NCBI GenBank assembly: GCA_964653655.1
Contig: CAZZHG010000012.1
Span: 3,952-67,951, forward strand
Reading direction: 5' to 3'
DNA: 64,000 nucleotides
Source: CAZZHG01 sp964653655
Lineage (GTDB): Bacteria > Bdellovibrionota > FAC87 > UBA2466
Shown here: positions 8,395 to 16,139 of the stretch, piece by piece
Layout: every line of letters starts with the position of its first letter
How positions within the stretch are numbered: position 1 is the first letter of the stretch
Program-made: the position numbers and the translations under genes
The notes under the pieces: generated by a model
What the model saw: the letters and a program-made list of their open reading frames with translations, nothing else
Told to the model about the DNA's origin: nothing
Databases searched by the model: none

Positions 8395-9486
8395 ATGCAT
8401 CCGTCCTGGCGGTTTCTGCTAAAGCTGCTCGCTCTAAACCTCATCGTCGTGGGAGGGTTTTTCGCCTACCGCCAGCTCGCCTTCCGCGGTCCAATCCACA
8501 TGCCCCAGCCCCTCCCCATGGGAGCAATCGTGGACAACCACGTCCACGCGGCGGGGCTCGGCGAAGACGGAAGCGGCTGCTACGTTTCGGAAGCCATCAA
8601 GGACAGCTACAAGCTCACGGAGTACCTGAAGGCGTTCGGCGCCACCCGCGAGGATTTGAAAAAATACGGGGACCGCTACTCCATCGAGAAAATCGCAAAG
8701 TGGGTGGAGGGATCGGCTACCGTGAAGCAGGCGGTAGTACTCGCGGTGGACGGCGCCGTCGACGAGAAGGGCGAACTCGATCTAAAGAACACCGAGTTCT
8801 ACGTTCCGAACGAGTTCGTGTTAAGGGAAACGAAGAAATACCCTCGGCTCAAATGGGGGGCGAGCATCAACCCCCTCAGAAAAGACGCCATCGAGCGGCT
8901 CGACGCCGCGAAGGCGGACGGCGCGGTGCTGATCAAGTGGCTTCCGCCGATTCAGGGATTCGATCCGGCGAACCCGAAGCTCACGGAGTTCTACGTGAGG
9001 ATGCGTTACCACGAGCTTCCGCTGCTTAGCCACACCGGACAGGAAAGATCCTTCACCCGGGCGGACGACTCGTTCGCGGATCCGCGGAAGCTAAAACTTG
9101 CGCTCAATCTGGGCGTCACGGTGATCGCGGCGCACGCGGCGACGACCGGTGAAACGGACGGGCGCGAGAATATCGACTGGCTTCTCGAGATGCTTCCCGT
9201 CTACCCGAATCTATACGCGGATATTTCGAGCCTCACGCAAATCAACAAGCTCGGGTATCTGCGAAAGCTGCTTCTCGACAAGCGCAGCCGGGGAAAGCTC
9301 ATCTACGGATCCGACTTTCCGCTCTCCAATACGAAGCTCGTTTCTCCGTACTACTTCCCGCTCGATCTGACCTGGGCCATGATGCGCAAGCTCGCCGGCA
9401 TCGAGAACCCTTTCGACCGCGATGTCGCCCTGAAACAAGCGCTCGGCGTTCCCGCGGAAGTCTTCACCCACCCTCTCGGAAAATAG
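8395..9486 (+). CDS. Membrane-anchored amidohydrolase-family (TIM-barrel) hydrolase
   Basis: The 363-residue protein has an N-terminal helix (residues 5-24) and then the amidohydrolase start VDNHVHAAG near residue 44, the HxH metal pair. Further ligands are likely in LLSHTGQE (near 205), VIAAHAATTGE (near 242) and YGSDFPLSN (near 303), the last giving the catalytic Asp. This order matches amidohydrolase-related (Amidohydro_2) enzymes. The substrate is unknown, and the anchor suggests it acts on the outer face of the inner membrane. It follows the CPXCG gene by 12 bases. Confidence 0.75.
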   Translation: MHPSWRFLLKLLALNLIVVGGFFAYRQLAFRGPIHMPQPLPMGAIVDNHVHAAGLGEDGSGCYVSEAIKDSYKLTEYLKAFGATREDLKKYGDRYSIEKIAKWVEGSATVKQAVVLAVDGAVDEKGELDLKNTEFYVPNEFVLRETKKYPRLKWGASINPLRKDAIERLDAAKADGAVLIKWLPPIQGFDPANPKLTEFYVRMRYHELPLLSHTGQERSFTRADDSFADPRKLKLALNLGVTVIAAHAATTGETDGRENIDWLLEMLPVYPNLYADISSLTQINKLGYLRKLLLDKRSRGKLIYGSDFPLSNTKLVSPYYFPLDLTWAMMRKLAGIENPFDRDVALKQALGVPAEVFTHPLGK

Positions 9487-9648
9487 CTCTCACCGGGTTA
9501 AAATTGTCCCCTTAGGTCGAGTTGCGGAACGTTTTTGAGCGTGGCAAATTGACCTCGAAACCGGTCTTTTTTGGGGGGCTTTCTTCGGGCGGGTGCCCGG
9601 TTATTTTCCCTGAATCCGACCACTAGAAAAAGGACTCCCGGAGCTTCC

Positions 9649-10203
9649 ATGGGTAAGAAAATCTACGTGGGCAACCTGCCCTTCTCCATGAGCGACTCGT
9701 CGCTCGAACAGCTGTTCACCCCCTTTGGCTCGGTTCAATCGGTTCGGATTATCACCGACCGTGCGACCGGCCGCTCGAAAGGATTCGGATTCGTCGAGAT
9801 GTCGTCGGATGAGGAAGCCGAAAACGCCATCAAAAACCTGGACGGCGTTTCCAATGAAGGCCGCAACCTGAAGGTGAGCGAAGCCCGCCCGATGGAAGAG
9901 CGCGGCGGGGGAGGCGGCGGTGGCCGCGGCGGATATAGCAGCGGAGGACGCGGAGGTGGCGGCGGAGGCGGATACGGCGGTGGTGGCCGGGATGACTACG
10001 GCAACAGCGGCGGCGGCGGTTACGGTGGTGGTGGAGGCGGTGGTGGCGGCGGAAGCTACGGCGGCGGTGGTGGTGGTGGCCGCGGCGGTGGCGGCCGGGA
10101 TCGCGATCGCGGAGGCCGAGGCGGCGGTGGTGGTGGCCGCGGCGGTGGCGGCGGTGGTTATGGTGGCGGTGGTGGCGGCGGAAGAGACGACGACTTCTAC
10201 TGA
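9649..10203 (+). CDS. Glycine-rich RRM RNA-binding protein
   Basis: The 184-residue protein starts MGKKIYVGNLPFSMSD. It contains one RNA recognition motif (residues 3-80) with RNP2 (IYVGNL) and RNP1 (KGFGFVEM), followed by a tail of about 100 residues made of Gly runs broken by Tyr, Arg, Asp and Ser (RGGGG, GYGGGG). Such bacterial and cyanobacterial proteins often accumulate in the cold and bind RNA; the tail is disordered and could drive condensation. The start is set by GGAG seven bases ahead of the ATG at 9649. The leader from the upstream gene is about 160 bases, and a strong terminator follows the stop. Confidence 0.9.
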   Translation: MGKKIYVGNLPFSMSDSSLEQLFTPFGSVQSVRIITDRATGRSKGFGFVEMSSDEEAENAIKNLDGVSNEGRNLKVSEARPMEERGGGGGGGRGGYSSGGRGGGGGGGYGGGGRDDYGNSGGGGYGGGGGGGGGGSYGGGGGGGRGGGGRDRDRGGRGGGGGGRGGGGGGYGGGGGGGRDDDFY

Positions 10204-10231
10204 GTCCCGTCCCACGAAACGAAATTCAACG

Positions 10232-10269
10232 ACGGCCTGCTCCGAAAGGAGCGGGCCGTTTTATTTTTC
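10232..10269 (+). terminator. Intrinsic terminator of the RRM gene
   Basis: The arms ACGGCC-GCTCC and GGAGC-GGCCGT pair around a GAAA loop with one bulge, followed by a T-rich tract (ttttatttttctt). It lies 28 bases after the RRM stop codon. The leftward small basic gene ends at 10270, so the structure may serve both strands. Confidence 0.85.
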
Positions 10270-10473
10270 TTAAACGGGACGAGTGGCGGGCAAACGTTTT
10301 TGGTGTTCGTTCCAGCGGAACGCGCTGAGGATTTTGATCTCGGATCCCAACCGCCGCTTGGCAAGATTTTTTGCGCGGCGCTTATCAAGGGCACGAACGC
10401 GGATGGTCTGTTTGATCTCTCCGCGGTGATACGTAATGACGAACAGATGATAATTGCCGGCGGTAGCCATGGT
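10270..10473 (-). CDS. Small basic protein, unknown
   Basis: A 67-residue protein starting MATAGNYHLFVITYHRG, rich in Arg and Lys in the second half (RALDKRRAKNLAKRRLG). GAGG lies about seven bases before the ATG at 10473; longer frames upstream overlap the AlkD-like gene and are rejected. The basic charge suggests nucleic-acid contact, but no family is recognised. It follows the AlkD-like gene by 14 bases and is probably in its operon. Confidence 0.55.
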   Translation of the reverse strand, partial: TMATAGNYHLFVITYHRGEIKQTIRVRALDKRRAKNLAKRRLGSEIKILSAFRWNEHQKRLPATRPV

Positions 10474-10487
10474 GTAGGACCTCGTCG

Positions 10488-11189
10488 TTACCGGGACATG
10501 TAGTGCCGGCGGATCTTTTCGGGAAAATGCTCCAACGCATAACGGAGCATTGTGCGCGGCATTCGCTTCGCATGGAGATCCAAGAAAGCGATCTCGGCAC
10601 TGCGATCTTTCTTGCCGACTTCCCGGAGCATCCAACCGACGGCTTTGTGGATGAGATCATGTTCGTCGCCGAGGAGCAACTTGGAAATTTTCAGAGTGTC
10701 GTCAAAGCTGCCTTTACGAATGAAAGCTTGCGTCGAAAGAATGGAAATGCGCCGCTCCCACAAAAGTTTCGACCCGCTCCACTTGTAGAGCTGAGCCCGA
10801 TCTCTTTCCTGAAGGTAAGCGCCCACGATTTGCGGAGCGCTCGTATCGACGAGATCCCAGTTATTGATCCATTTCGTCGAGCGGCAATAGACCTTGTAGA
10901 CGGAAGCCTGAGTCGCCTTGTCCCCTTTGTTGAACTTGTGAATCAAAACGAAGAGCGCGATGAGCCGCTCCTCGTGAAAAGGCGAGTGAAGCAGCTCTTC
11001 GGCTTCCGAAAGAGAAAGCTCCTTGTAGTGTTTCTTCGCGAGGAGCCGGCTTTTTGGAACGATGACGCCCAGAAGCTTGTCCCCCTCGCCGTACTCGCCG
11101 GGCCCCGACTTGAAAAAGCGCATCAGGAACTTGGCCTTTTCCGGATCGGCCTGGGCACGTATGTCTTTTTTGAGGGCGGCTAAAGACAT
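10488..11189 (-). CDS. AlkD-like DNA alkylation repair protein
   Basis: The 233-residue protein is all helical and built of HEAT-like repeats. Recognisable segments are DIRAQADPEKAKFLMRFFK, GVIVPKSRLLAKKH, KWINNWDLVDTSAP near residue 110 and KAVGWMLREVGKKD near 185, all typical of the AlkD DNA glycosylase family that removes N3- and N7-alkylated purines. The ATG overlaps the upstream FabH-like stop as TAATG, indicating translational coupling; a longer frame to 11360 is overlap with that gene. Confidence 0.85.
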   Translation of the reverse strand: MSLAALKKDIRAQADPEKAKFLMRFFKSGPGEYGEGDKLLGVIVPKSRLLAKKHYKELSLSEAEELLHSPFHEERLIALFVLIHKFNKGDKATQASVYKVYCRSTKWINNWDLVDTSAPQIVGAYLQERDRAQLYKWSGSKLLWERRISILSTQAFIRKGSFDDTLKISKLLLGDEHDLIHKAVGWMLREVGKKDRSAEIAFLDLHAKRMPRTMLRYALEHFPEKIRRHYMSR

Positions 11190-12196
11190 TAGTAGCGCAT
11201 CACCGCCGAGGCCCACGTGAAACCACTGCCGAAAGCGGCCATGGCGACCCGCATGCCGGGTTTTAATTTCCCCGCCTTGATCGCGTCGTCCATGCCGAGC
11301 GGAAGGGTCGCCGCCGTAGTGTTGCCGTACTTCTGGATCGTGTTGAAGACTTTGTCCCAAGGAATCTGCAGCTGCTGAGCTACGGCCTCGTTGATGCGAA
11401 GATTCGCCTGATGAAAGAGAAACAGGTCGATGTCCTTCAGCCCCAGCTGATTCGCCTGAAGACCTTCGGCGATGACCTCCGACATGCGGCGCACGGCGGA
11501 AGTAAAAACTTTTTTCCCGTTCATCTTCGGATAGTGGAGCCCCTCGTCGAGCATTTTCTGGGACATGCGCTCCGCCCCGTTGGCGCAGCCCGGGGCGGGC
11601 AGACAGAGCTCATCGGCAAAAGAGCCTTCGGCGTGCAAGTGCGTCGAGTAAACAAAGGAGTCCTTCGCGGAATCTTTCACCTCGGCCCGGCTGACGACGA
11701 CCGCACCCGCCCCGTCGCCAAAGAGCACCGTCACGTCGCGCCCGCGCGTGGACTTATCGAGTCCCGTCGAATGGATTTCCGAGCCGACGAGCAAAATGTT
11801 TTTGTACATGCCGCTCCTGATGAACTGATCGGCGATCGACAAGCCGTACAAAAATCCCGAGCACTGCTGGCGGATGTCGAGGGCGGGCACGCCGGGCAAC
11901 CCCAGCTTCGCCTGAAGGTAGCAGCCGGTGCCCGGGAAATCGTGATCCGGGCTCAGCGTCGCAAAGACAATCAGATCGATTTGCGACTTATCGAGCTTCG
12001 CGGCGGCGAGCGCGCGCTGAGTAGCTTGCAACGCCAAATCGGAACAGGTTTCCCCTTCCGACCAGCGGCGCTCCTCGATACCGGTGCGCTGGCGGATCCA
12101 CTCGTCCGAGGTGTCCATGAATTTCTTCAGATCGTCGTTGGTCACCACGCGGGACGGGACGTAAGAGCCAACGCCGGTAATACGGCTTCGAATCAT
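11189..12196 (-). CDS. fabH: 3-oxoacyl-ACP synthase III (FabH family)
   Basis: The 335-residue thiolase-fold protein carries the FabH catalytic triad: Cys in RQQCSGFLYG (near 112), His in FLFHQANLR (near 258) and Asn in KYGNTTAATLP (near 290). FabH condenses malonyl-ACP with an acyl-CoA to start fatty-acid chains. The absence of neighbouring acpP, fabD or fabG genes leaves room for a FabH paralog with another acyl substrate. The next gene is translationally coupled. Confidence 0.85.
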   Translation of the reverse strand: MIRSRITGVGSYVPSRVVTNDDLKKFMDTSDEWIRQRTGIEERRWSEGETCSDLALQATQRALAAAKLDKSQIDLIVFATLSPDHDFPGTGCYLQAKLGLPGVPALDIRQQCSGFLYGLSIADQFIRSGMYKNILLVGSEIHSTGLDKSTRGRDVTVLFGDGAGAVVVSRAEVKDSAKDSFVYSTHLHAEGSFADELCLPAPGCANGAERMSQKMLDEGLHYPKMNGKKVFTSAVRRMSEVIAEGLQANQLGLKDIDLFLFHQANLRINEAVAQQLQIPWDKVFNTIQKYGNTTAATLPLGMDDAIKAGKLKPGMRVAMAAFGSGFTWASAVMRY

Positions 12197-12273
12197 AGGA
12201 GTCTTCCTCTGAAAGAAAAAATCCTACCAAAGAGAGGTTTTCTTGTCTCGGGGGTGTTTGATAGGGTCCGCCC

Positions 12274-12990
12274 ATGTGGGAAACCATCCGAAACGGCAAC
12301 GTGGACATCACCGCTTACCTGGCCAAGCCATCGGGCAAGGGGACCTTTCCGGCGGTAGTCGTGCTCCAGGAAATCTTCGGGCTGAACGCGCATATAAGGG
12401 ATACGGCGGATCGGCTGGCCGCGGCCGGATTCGTGGCTCTCGCCCCGGCGCTCTTTCAGCGCACCGCTCCCGGCCTCGATATTGGTTACAGCCCGGAGGA
12501 CATAAAGCTCGGGCGCTCCCACAAGGATCAGACGACGGCCCCGCAGCTACTATCCGATCTGGACGCGTCGATAGCGTTTCTCGAAGAACGCCCTGACGTG
12601 CACCCCGGAAAAGTGGGCTGCATCGGATTTTGTTTCGGCGGCCACGTGGCGTTTCTCGCGGCGACTCTTCCGAAAGTCGCGGCCACCGCTTCCTTCTATG
12701 GAACCAATATCCCGGTGAACACTCCCGGAGGCGGCTCCCCCACGATCACGCGGGCAAAAGACATCAAGGGCGAGATTGAGCTGTTCTTCGGAACGAAAGA
12801 CGCCTCGATTCCGGCGGAGCACGTTTCGCAAATCGAAGACGCTTTGAAAGACGCGGGGGTACCGCATGCAATCCACCGCTATCCAGCGGGCCACGGCTTC
12901 TTCTGCAACTACCGATCGGATTACGACAAACCCAGCGCGGAAGACGCGTGGGAAAAAGTGGTTCGCCTATTCAAACGAACTCTGGATTAG
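12274..12990 (+). CDS. Dienelactone hydrolase family protein
   Basis: The 238-residue alpha/beta hydrolase has the nucleophile elbow GFCFGG near residue 114 with Cys in place of Ser, as in dienelactone hydrolases. Asp in FFGTKDASIP (near 172) and His in PAGHGFFCNY (near 208) complete the triad. It starts at MWETIRNGNVDITAYLAKP. The family opens dienelactones, but many members have other ester substrates, so the substrate is open. Its 3' end overlaps the opposing trpS by 20 bases. Confidence 0.85.
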   Translation: MWETIRNGNVDITAYLAKPSGKGTFPAVVVLQEIFGLNAHIRDTADRLAAAGFVALAPALFQRTAPGLDIGYSPEDIKLGRSHKDQTTAPQLLSDLDASIAFLEERPDVHPGKVGCIGFCFGGHVAFLAATLPKVAATASFYGTNIPVNTPGGGSPTITRAKDIKGEIELFFGTKDASIPAEHVSQIEDALKDAGVPHAIHRYPAGHGFFCNYRSDYDKPSAEDAWEKVVRLFKRTLD

Positions 12991-14119
12991 TCCTTAACCC
13001 CAATGCTCGGCGAACTCGCGAAAGAGTTCGCACCGCAATATGTCGCGCCCTCAACGCACCATCTTCTAAGATTTGATCCAACTGGTTCCTGTCATTAATC
13101 AAGGCATCGTATTTTTGGCGGAACGGTGCAAGCTCTCTATCCATTGCCGTAAACAAACGCTCCTTCGCGTAGCCCCAACCCAGGCCCTTGCGAAGATCCG
13201 CTCGCATAGACGCCAACTCTTCACTGGTGGCGAAGTATTTATATAACTGGAAGACGATTGAACTGTCCGGATCCTTGGGTGCACTCTCCGGCGAGGGATC
13301 GGTCTTGATCTTCATCACTAATTTACGCAGTTTCGACGAATCCAAGAATATTGGGATAGTGTTTTGATAACTCTTGCTCATCTTTTGACCATCCAAGCCA
13401 GGAACAGTCTGTGGATGAAGCACCCCCGGCAGAGGCATTCTCAAAGTATCGTGCGCTCTGGTTTCCATGACCTCCCCCAGCGTGGAGAACAACGTCATCC
13501 CCTCGAAACGCGCATTCGATAGAACCTCCGGCGGAACACTCTGCGGCTGTAGGAAATCCCCATTAGGCGAGTTTTTTCGGCAGTGAGCGTTGAGCTTTTG
13601 GACAATATCGCGCGCGATTTCTAAGTGCTGAATTTGATCTGGTCCCACCGGAACAATGCTCGCATTAAAAAGCACTATGTCAGCGGCCATTAGGACGGGA
13701 TAAGAGTACAACCCAAAGTTCACGCCTTGATCGGGATCTCTGTTGGCGTTCAGATTTTCCGCCTGTTTGCTCTTATAAGCGTGCGCCCGATTTACCCAGC
13801 CCTTCTCCGTGAAACAAGACAATATCCACGCAAGCTCGAAGGTCTCGGGAACATCAGACTGACGATAAACAATCGTTCGTTCCGGTCTCGTACCTAATGC
13901 TAACCAGGAAGCGGCCACTTCATAAGTCTGGTTTCGCAACTCGGATGCATCCGGAGTCGATGTCATCGCGTGATAGTCCGCGATGAACAGAAGGCTCTTC
14001 ACTGTTGCCGCGGAATGGTTCGCAAGCTCTATCGCGGGCCGGATTGCACCAATGTAGTTACCGATATGCGGAGTCCCAGTGGGCTTAACTCCAGTAAGGA
14101 TCGTAAATGGAGCGATCAT
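12971..14119 (-). CDS. trpS: Tryptophanyl-tRNA synthetase
   Basis: The 382-residue class I synthetase has the HIGN form of the HIGH box (PTGTPHIGNYIGAIRPA, near residue 17) and a KMSKS loop (GQKMSKSYQN, near 248). It charges tRNA-Trp. The sequence is visibly poorer in G and C than its neighbours: by hand count bases 13321-13380 have 22 of 60 G+C. That composition, with the unusually long form and basic C-terminal tail (RRALGLRTNPEFV), hints at transfer or a second trpS copy. The 3' end overlaps the opposing hydrolase. Confidence 0.92.
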   Translation of the reverse strand: MIAPFTILTGVKPTGTPHIGNYIGAIRPAIELANHSAATVKSLLFIADYHAMTSTPDASELRNQTYEVAASWLALGTRPERTIVYRQSDVPETFELAWILSCFTEKGWVNRAHAYKSKQAENLNANRDPDQGVNFGLYSYPVLMAADIVLFNASIVPVGPDQIQHLEIARDIVQKLNAHCRKNSPNGDFLQPQSVPPEVLSNARFEGMTLFSTLGEVMETRAHDTLRMPLPGVLHPQTVPGLDGQKMSKSYQNTIPIFLDSSKLRKLVMKIKTDPSPESAPKDPDSSIVFQLYKYFATSEELASMRADLRKGLGWGYAKERLFTAMDRELAPFRQKYDALINDRNQLDQILEDGALRARHIAVRTLSRVRRALGLRTNPEFV

Positions 14120-14199
14120 TTCTCAAATATAGCTGTGGATGTGTGGTCAGGCATAGACCAACTTGACTCGCCTCCCCGTTGTTTGGGACGAAGGGCTCC

Positions 14200-14586
14200 G
14201 TGCAAAGAGATTGGAAAAGCGAACTGCAAACAGTGGCCCGCGAAGTAGGATGTGAAGCCGTTGCCGTCTATTGCAACGCGCCAGAGGACGAGGTCACAAA
14301 GCTTGTCGCCCACGTCGGCGAGGAGCCGAGGCTTTCGTGTCCTTTCGGAGTGACCCCGCTGGGCGAGTGCGCCGCCGGAGGCCCGGCTATCCACCGGGAG
14401 GTGAAAAATACAAAGGAATTCAAATACCACAGCCACATCTATCTACCGCTGGACTCCCAAGGGAAGCGGGTGGGGGTGGCTTGGTTCGCCGCCGTCAAAC
14501 CGGGCTTTTTTGACGATTTGGAGGCGGTAAAAAGGGCACACGACTGTATCCAATGTCTCACTTTTGAGTGCGTGGATTCCCGCTAG
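14200..14586 (+). CDS. Small GAF-like domain protein
   Basis: A 128-residue protein if the GTG at 14200 is used, with AAGG five bases ahead; a TTG at 14179 is an alternative. The pattern of strands and helices (VGCEAVAVYCN, SHIYLPLDSQGKRVGVAWFAA, PGFFDDLEAVKRAHDCIQCL) resembles a single GAF domain. Several Cys are present, including a C-x2-C near the end. It may be a free-standing small-molecule or redox sensor. There is no partner domain, so the call is tentative. Confidence 0.5.
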   Translation: MQRDWKSELQTVAREVGCEAVAVYCNAPEDEVTKLVAHVGEEPRLSCPFGVTPLGECAAGGPAIHREVKNTKEFKYHSHIYLPLDSQGKRVGVAWFAAVKPGFFDDLEAVKRAHDCIQCLTFECVDSR

Positions 14587-14598
14587 TGCCAATGGCAC

Positions 14599-14627
14599 TT
14601 GACTCATCGTATTAAAAATCACTAAAT
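14599..14627 (+). promoter_or_regulatory. Candidate sigma-70 promoter
   Basis: TTGACT (14599-14604) and CTAAAT (14622-14627) are separated by 17 bases and lie about 40 bases upstream of the secreted-protein gene at 14667. A palindrome AGTGCCA-A-TGGCACT overlaps the upstream edge and could be an operator. This is by eye only. Confidence 0.4.
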
Positions 14628-14666
14628 GCGCCCAACTTATTAACCCCTCTTTCTTGGAGGTCTCTC

Positions 14667-15314
14667 ATGTTCAATCGTTTCAATACCGCCCTCGTCGCGG
14701 CCTTCTTGGTGGTCGTGGCGCCGGCGTTCGGCAAAGACGTCACCAAACAAGCTCGCAGCAACGATGTCGCTAGCCAGTACACCCTCGATGACCGCGGCAA
14801 CTTCTTCCGCCAGGTCGGCCGCAATAAGTGCCAGATCACGAACGACGTCGAAGACTTCAAAGTCTCGCAGCACCCGAACGACGTCGCGATGGTTTACTTC
14901 ATCAAGAAGCGCGACCTTTACGTTCTGCACAACACCGTCCGCACGGGTAACTGCCCGAAGGCGAGCACGAAGGTTCTACAGAACAACATCGCAAAGAAGC
15001 ACGGCGACTACCGCTACAGCGTCGTCTCCAACACGGACACCACGATTGTGAACGTTGCCCTCGGCGAAAACGGCCGCTTCACGGCTTGGGACGACACGAA
15101 GCTCGTGCTCGACCAGAGCCGCGTCGCGGACTACACGATGCACGGCAAGTTCGGCGTGAAGGGCGCGCCCTTCAGCAGCTACGCTCTCTTCCTCATCAAT
15201 GAGACCGGCAACGTGCTCAAGGTGAAGGGTAACAACCCGGCCGGGTCCCTGTGGGACACGAGCGAGCGGTTCCTCGACCTCGCGGAATTCAAGGCTAAGT
15301 ACAAGATTCAGTAA
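14667..15314 (+). CDS. Secreted protein, unknown function
   Basis: The 215-residue protein has a signal peptide (MFNRFNTALVAAFLVVVAPAFG) and a mature part rich in Asn, Asp and beta-forming residues. Two Cys (near 58 and 98) may form a disulfide. GGAGG lies eight bases ahead of the ATG, and the gene has its own likely promoter and a strong terminator, so it is a well-expressed monocistron. I recognise no family or catalytic motif. Confidence 0.7.
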   Translation: MFNRFNTALVAAFLVVVAPAFGKDVTKQARSNDVASQYTLDDRGNFFRQVGRNKCQITNDVEDFKVSQHPNDVAMVYFIKKRDLYVLHNTVRTGNCPKASTKVLQNNIAKKHGDYRYSVVSNTDTTIVNVALGENGRFTAWDDTKLVLDQSRVADYTMHGKFGVKGAPFSSYALFLINETGNVLKVKGNNPAGSLWDTSERFLDLAEFKAKYKIQ

Positions 15315-15339
15315 TAGCCTTATCCAAGTTCATCGAGAG

Positions 15340-15377
15340 ATCCCCCGGTGCCTCTGGCATCGGGGGATTTTTCTTTT
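15340..15377 (+). terminator. Intrinsic terminator
   Basis: A 13-pair stem (ATCCCCCGGTGCC with GGCATCGGGGGAT, one G-T pair) around a TCT loop, followed by ttttttcttt-type tract. It lies 25 bases after the stop of the secreted-protein gene. Confidence 0.9.
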
Positions 15378-15465
15378 CCGGAAGGCTTCCTCGGCCACTG
15401 TCAGTATTCAGGCACGGGCGATTTTCAAGTGCTCGGATCTCCGCCGCAATTCGGATCTTAAAGAC

Positions 15466-15491
15466 TGTCTAAGATTTAGACAGGTGTCTAA
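15466..15491 (+). promoter_or_regulatory. TGTCTAA palindrome plus third half-site, candidate operator
   Basis: TGTCTAA-GAT-TTAGACA (15466-15482) is a perfect seven-base inverted repeat, followed by a third TGTCTAA at 15485-15491. It sits in the otherwise gene-free stretch 15315-15614, about 125 bases upstream of the Cys/Gly-rich secreted gene. The half-site spacing fits a dimeric repressor; the regulator is unknown. Apart from this and the terminator I see nothing else in the stretch. Confidence 0.45.
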
Positions 15492-15614
15492 GAAGTTACG
15501 TCTGTAAACGGGGTCGACACGCCTGGGACCCCATGGCACACGCGTTGCTCTACTCCCCGTCCGAAGAGGCCGCGTTTCGACGGGAAGTCGGAGCAGTGGA
15601 AAGAACTTTGTTTC

Positions 15615-16052
15615 ATGGGGGTTAGTGTGAGGACGAGCGGTTTGTGTAGATGGATGATGGCGATTGGGTTGGCTCTGTTTACGTCCCTGGACGCGCAAGC
15701 GCAGGTCGGCGTGAACGTTCAAGGGCCTAACGGCCAAGTCGTGGTTCAGACGGGCGGCATGCATGCCGGTCCCGGCGGAGTTTACGGAAATCCGATGTAC
15801 GGTCCCGGCTACGGCCGCGGAGTACGCGTGCACGTTCACGCGCGCGGACGTTGCGGAAGATTCGGTTGCCGGGTTCGCGTTCGCGGCCGTTGCGGCGGCG
15901 GCGGATGCGGCGGATTCGCCCGCGGCGGAATGGTTCGCGGCGGTTGCGCCGGCGGCGGATGCGGCATGCCCAGCCGGCGTGGCTTCGCGGTGGTCCGGTT
16001 CGGCGGCGGCTGTGGCCCGCGCCGTGGCGGATGCGGCTCGCGCTGCTTCTAA
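15615..16052 (+). CDS. Small secreted Gly/Arg/Cys-rich protein
   Basis: A 145-residue protein with a leader ending LFTSLDAQAQ, so secreted. The mature part begins VGVNVQGPNGQVVVQTGG and then becomes a low-complexity run of RGRCG, GCGG, GGCG and FARGG units with more than ten Cys at regular spacing. It could be a disulfide-linked or metal-binding surface coat protein. No known family. The low-complexity G/C-rich DNA could inflate the frame, but leader, ribosome site region and flanking terminator support a real gene. Confidence 0.6.
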   Translation: MGVSVRTSGLCRWMMAIGLALFTSLDAQAQVGVNVQGPNGQVVVQTGGMHAGPGGVYGNPMYGPGYGRGVRVHVHARGRCGRFGCRVRVRGRCGGGGCGGFARGGMVRGGCAGGGCGMPSRRGFAVVRFGGGCGPRRGGCGSRCF

Positions 16053-16081
16053 GAGTTAGAGAGAGAGAAGAGAAAAATAAG

Positions 16082-16120
16082 ACGGCCTACCTTCTTGCGA
16101 AGGTAGGCCGTGCTTTTTTT
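16082..16120. terminator. Bidirectional terminator
   Basis: Thirteen perfect base pairs (ACGGCCTACCTTC with GAAGGTAGGCCGT) close a TTGC loop. A T7 run follows on the plus strand, and an A-rich stretch precedes it (agaaaaataag), which reads as a U-tract leftward. It therefore serves both the Cys-rich gene and the converging DsbA-like gene. Confidence 0.9.
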
Positions 16121-16139
16121 AGCAACTTTTAACGGGCGA

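Noticed and set aside
9601..10215. Leftward Ala/Thr-rich frame
   Set aside because: Mirror of the Gly-rich tail codons of the RRM gene; no independent evidence.
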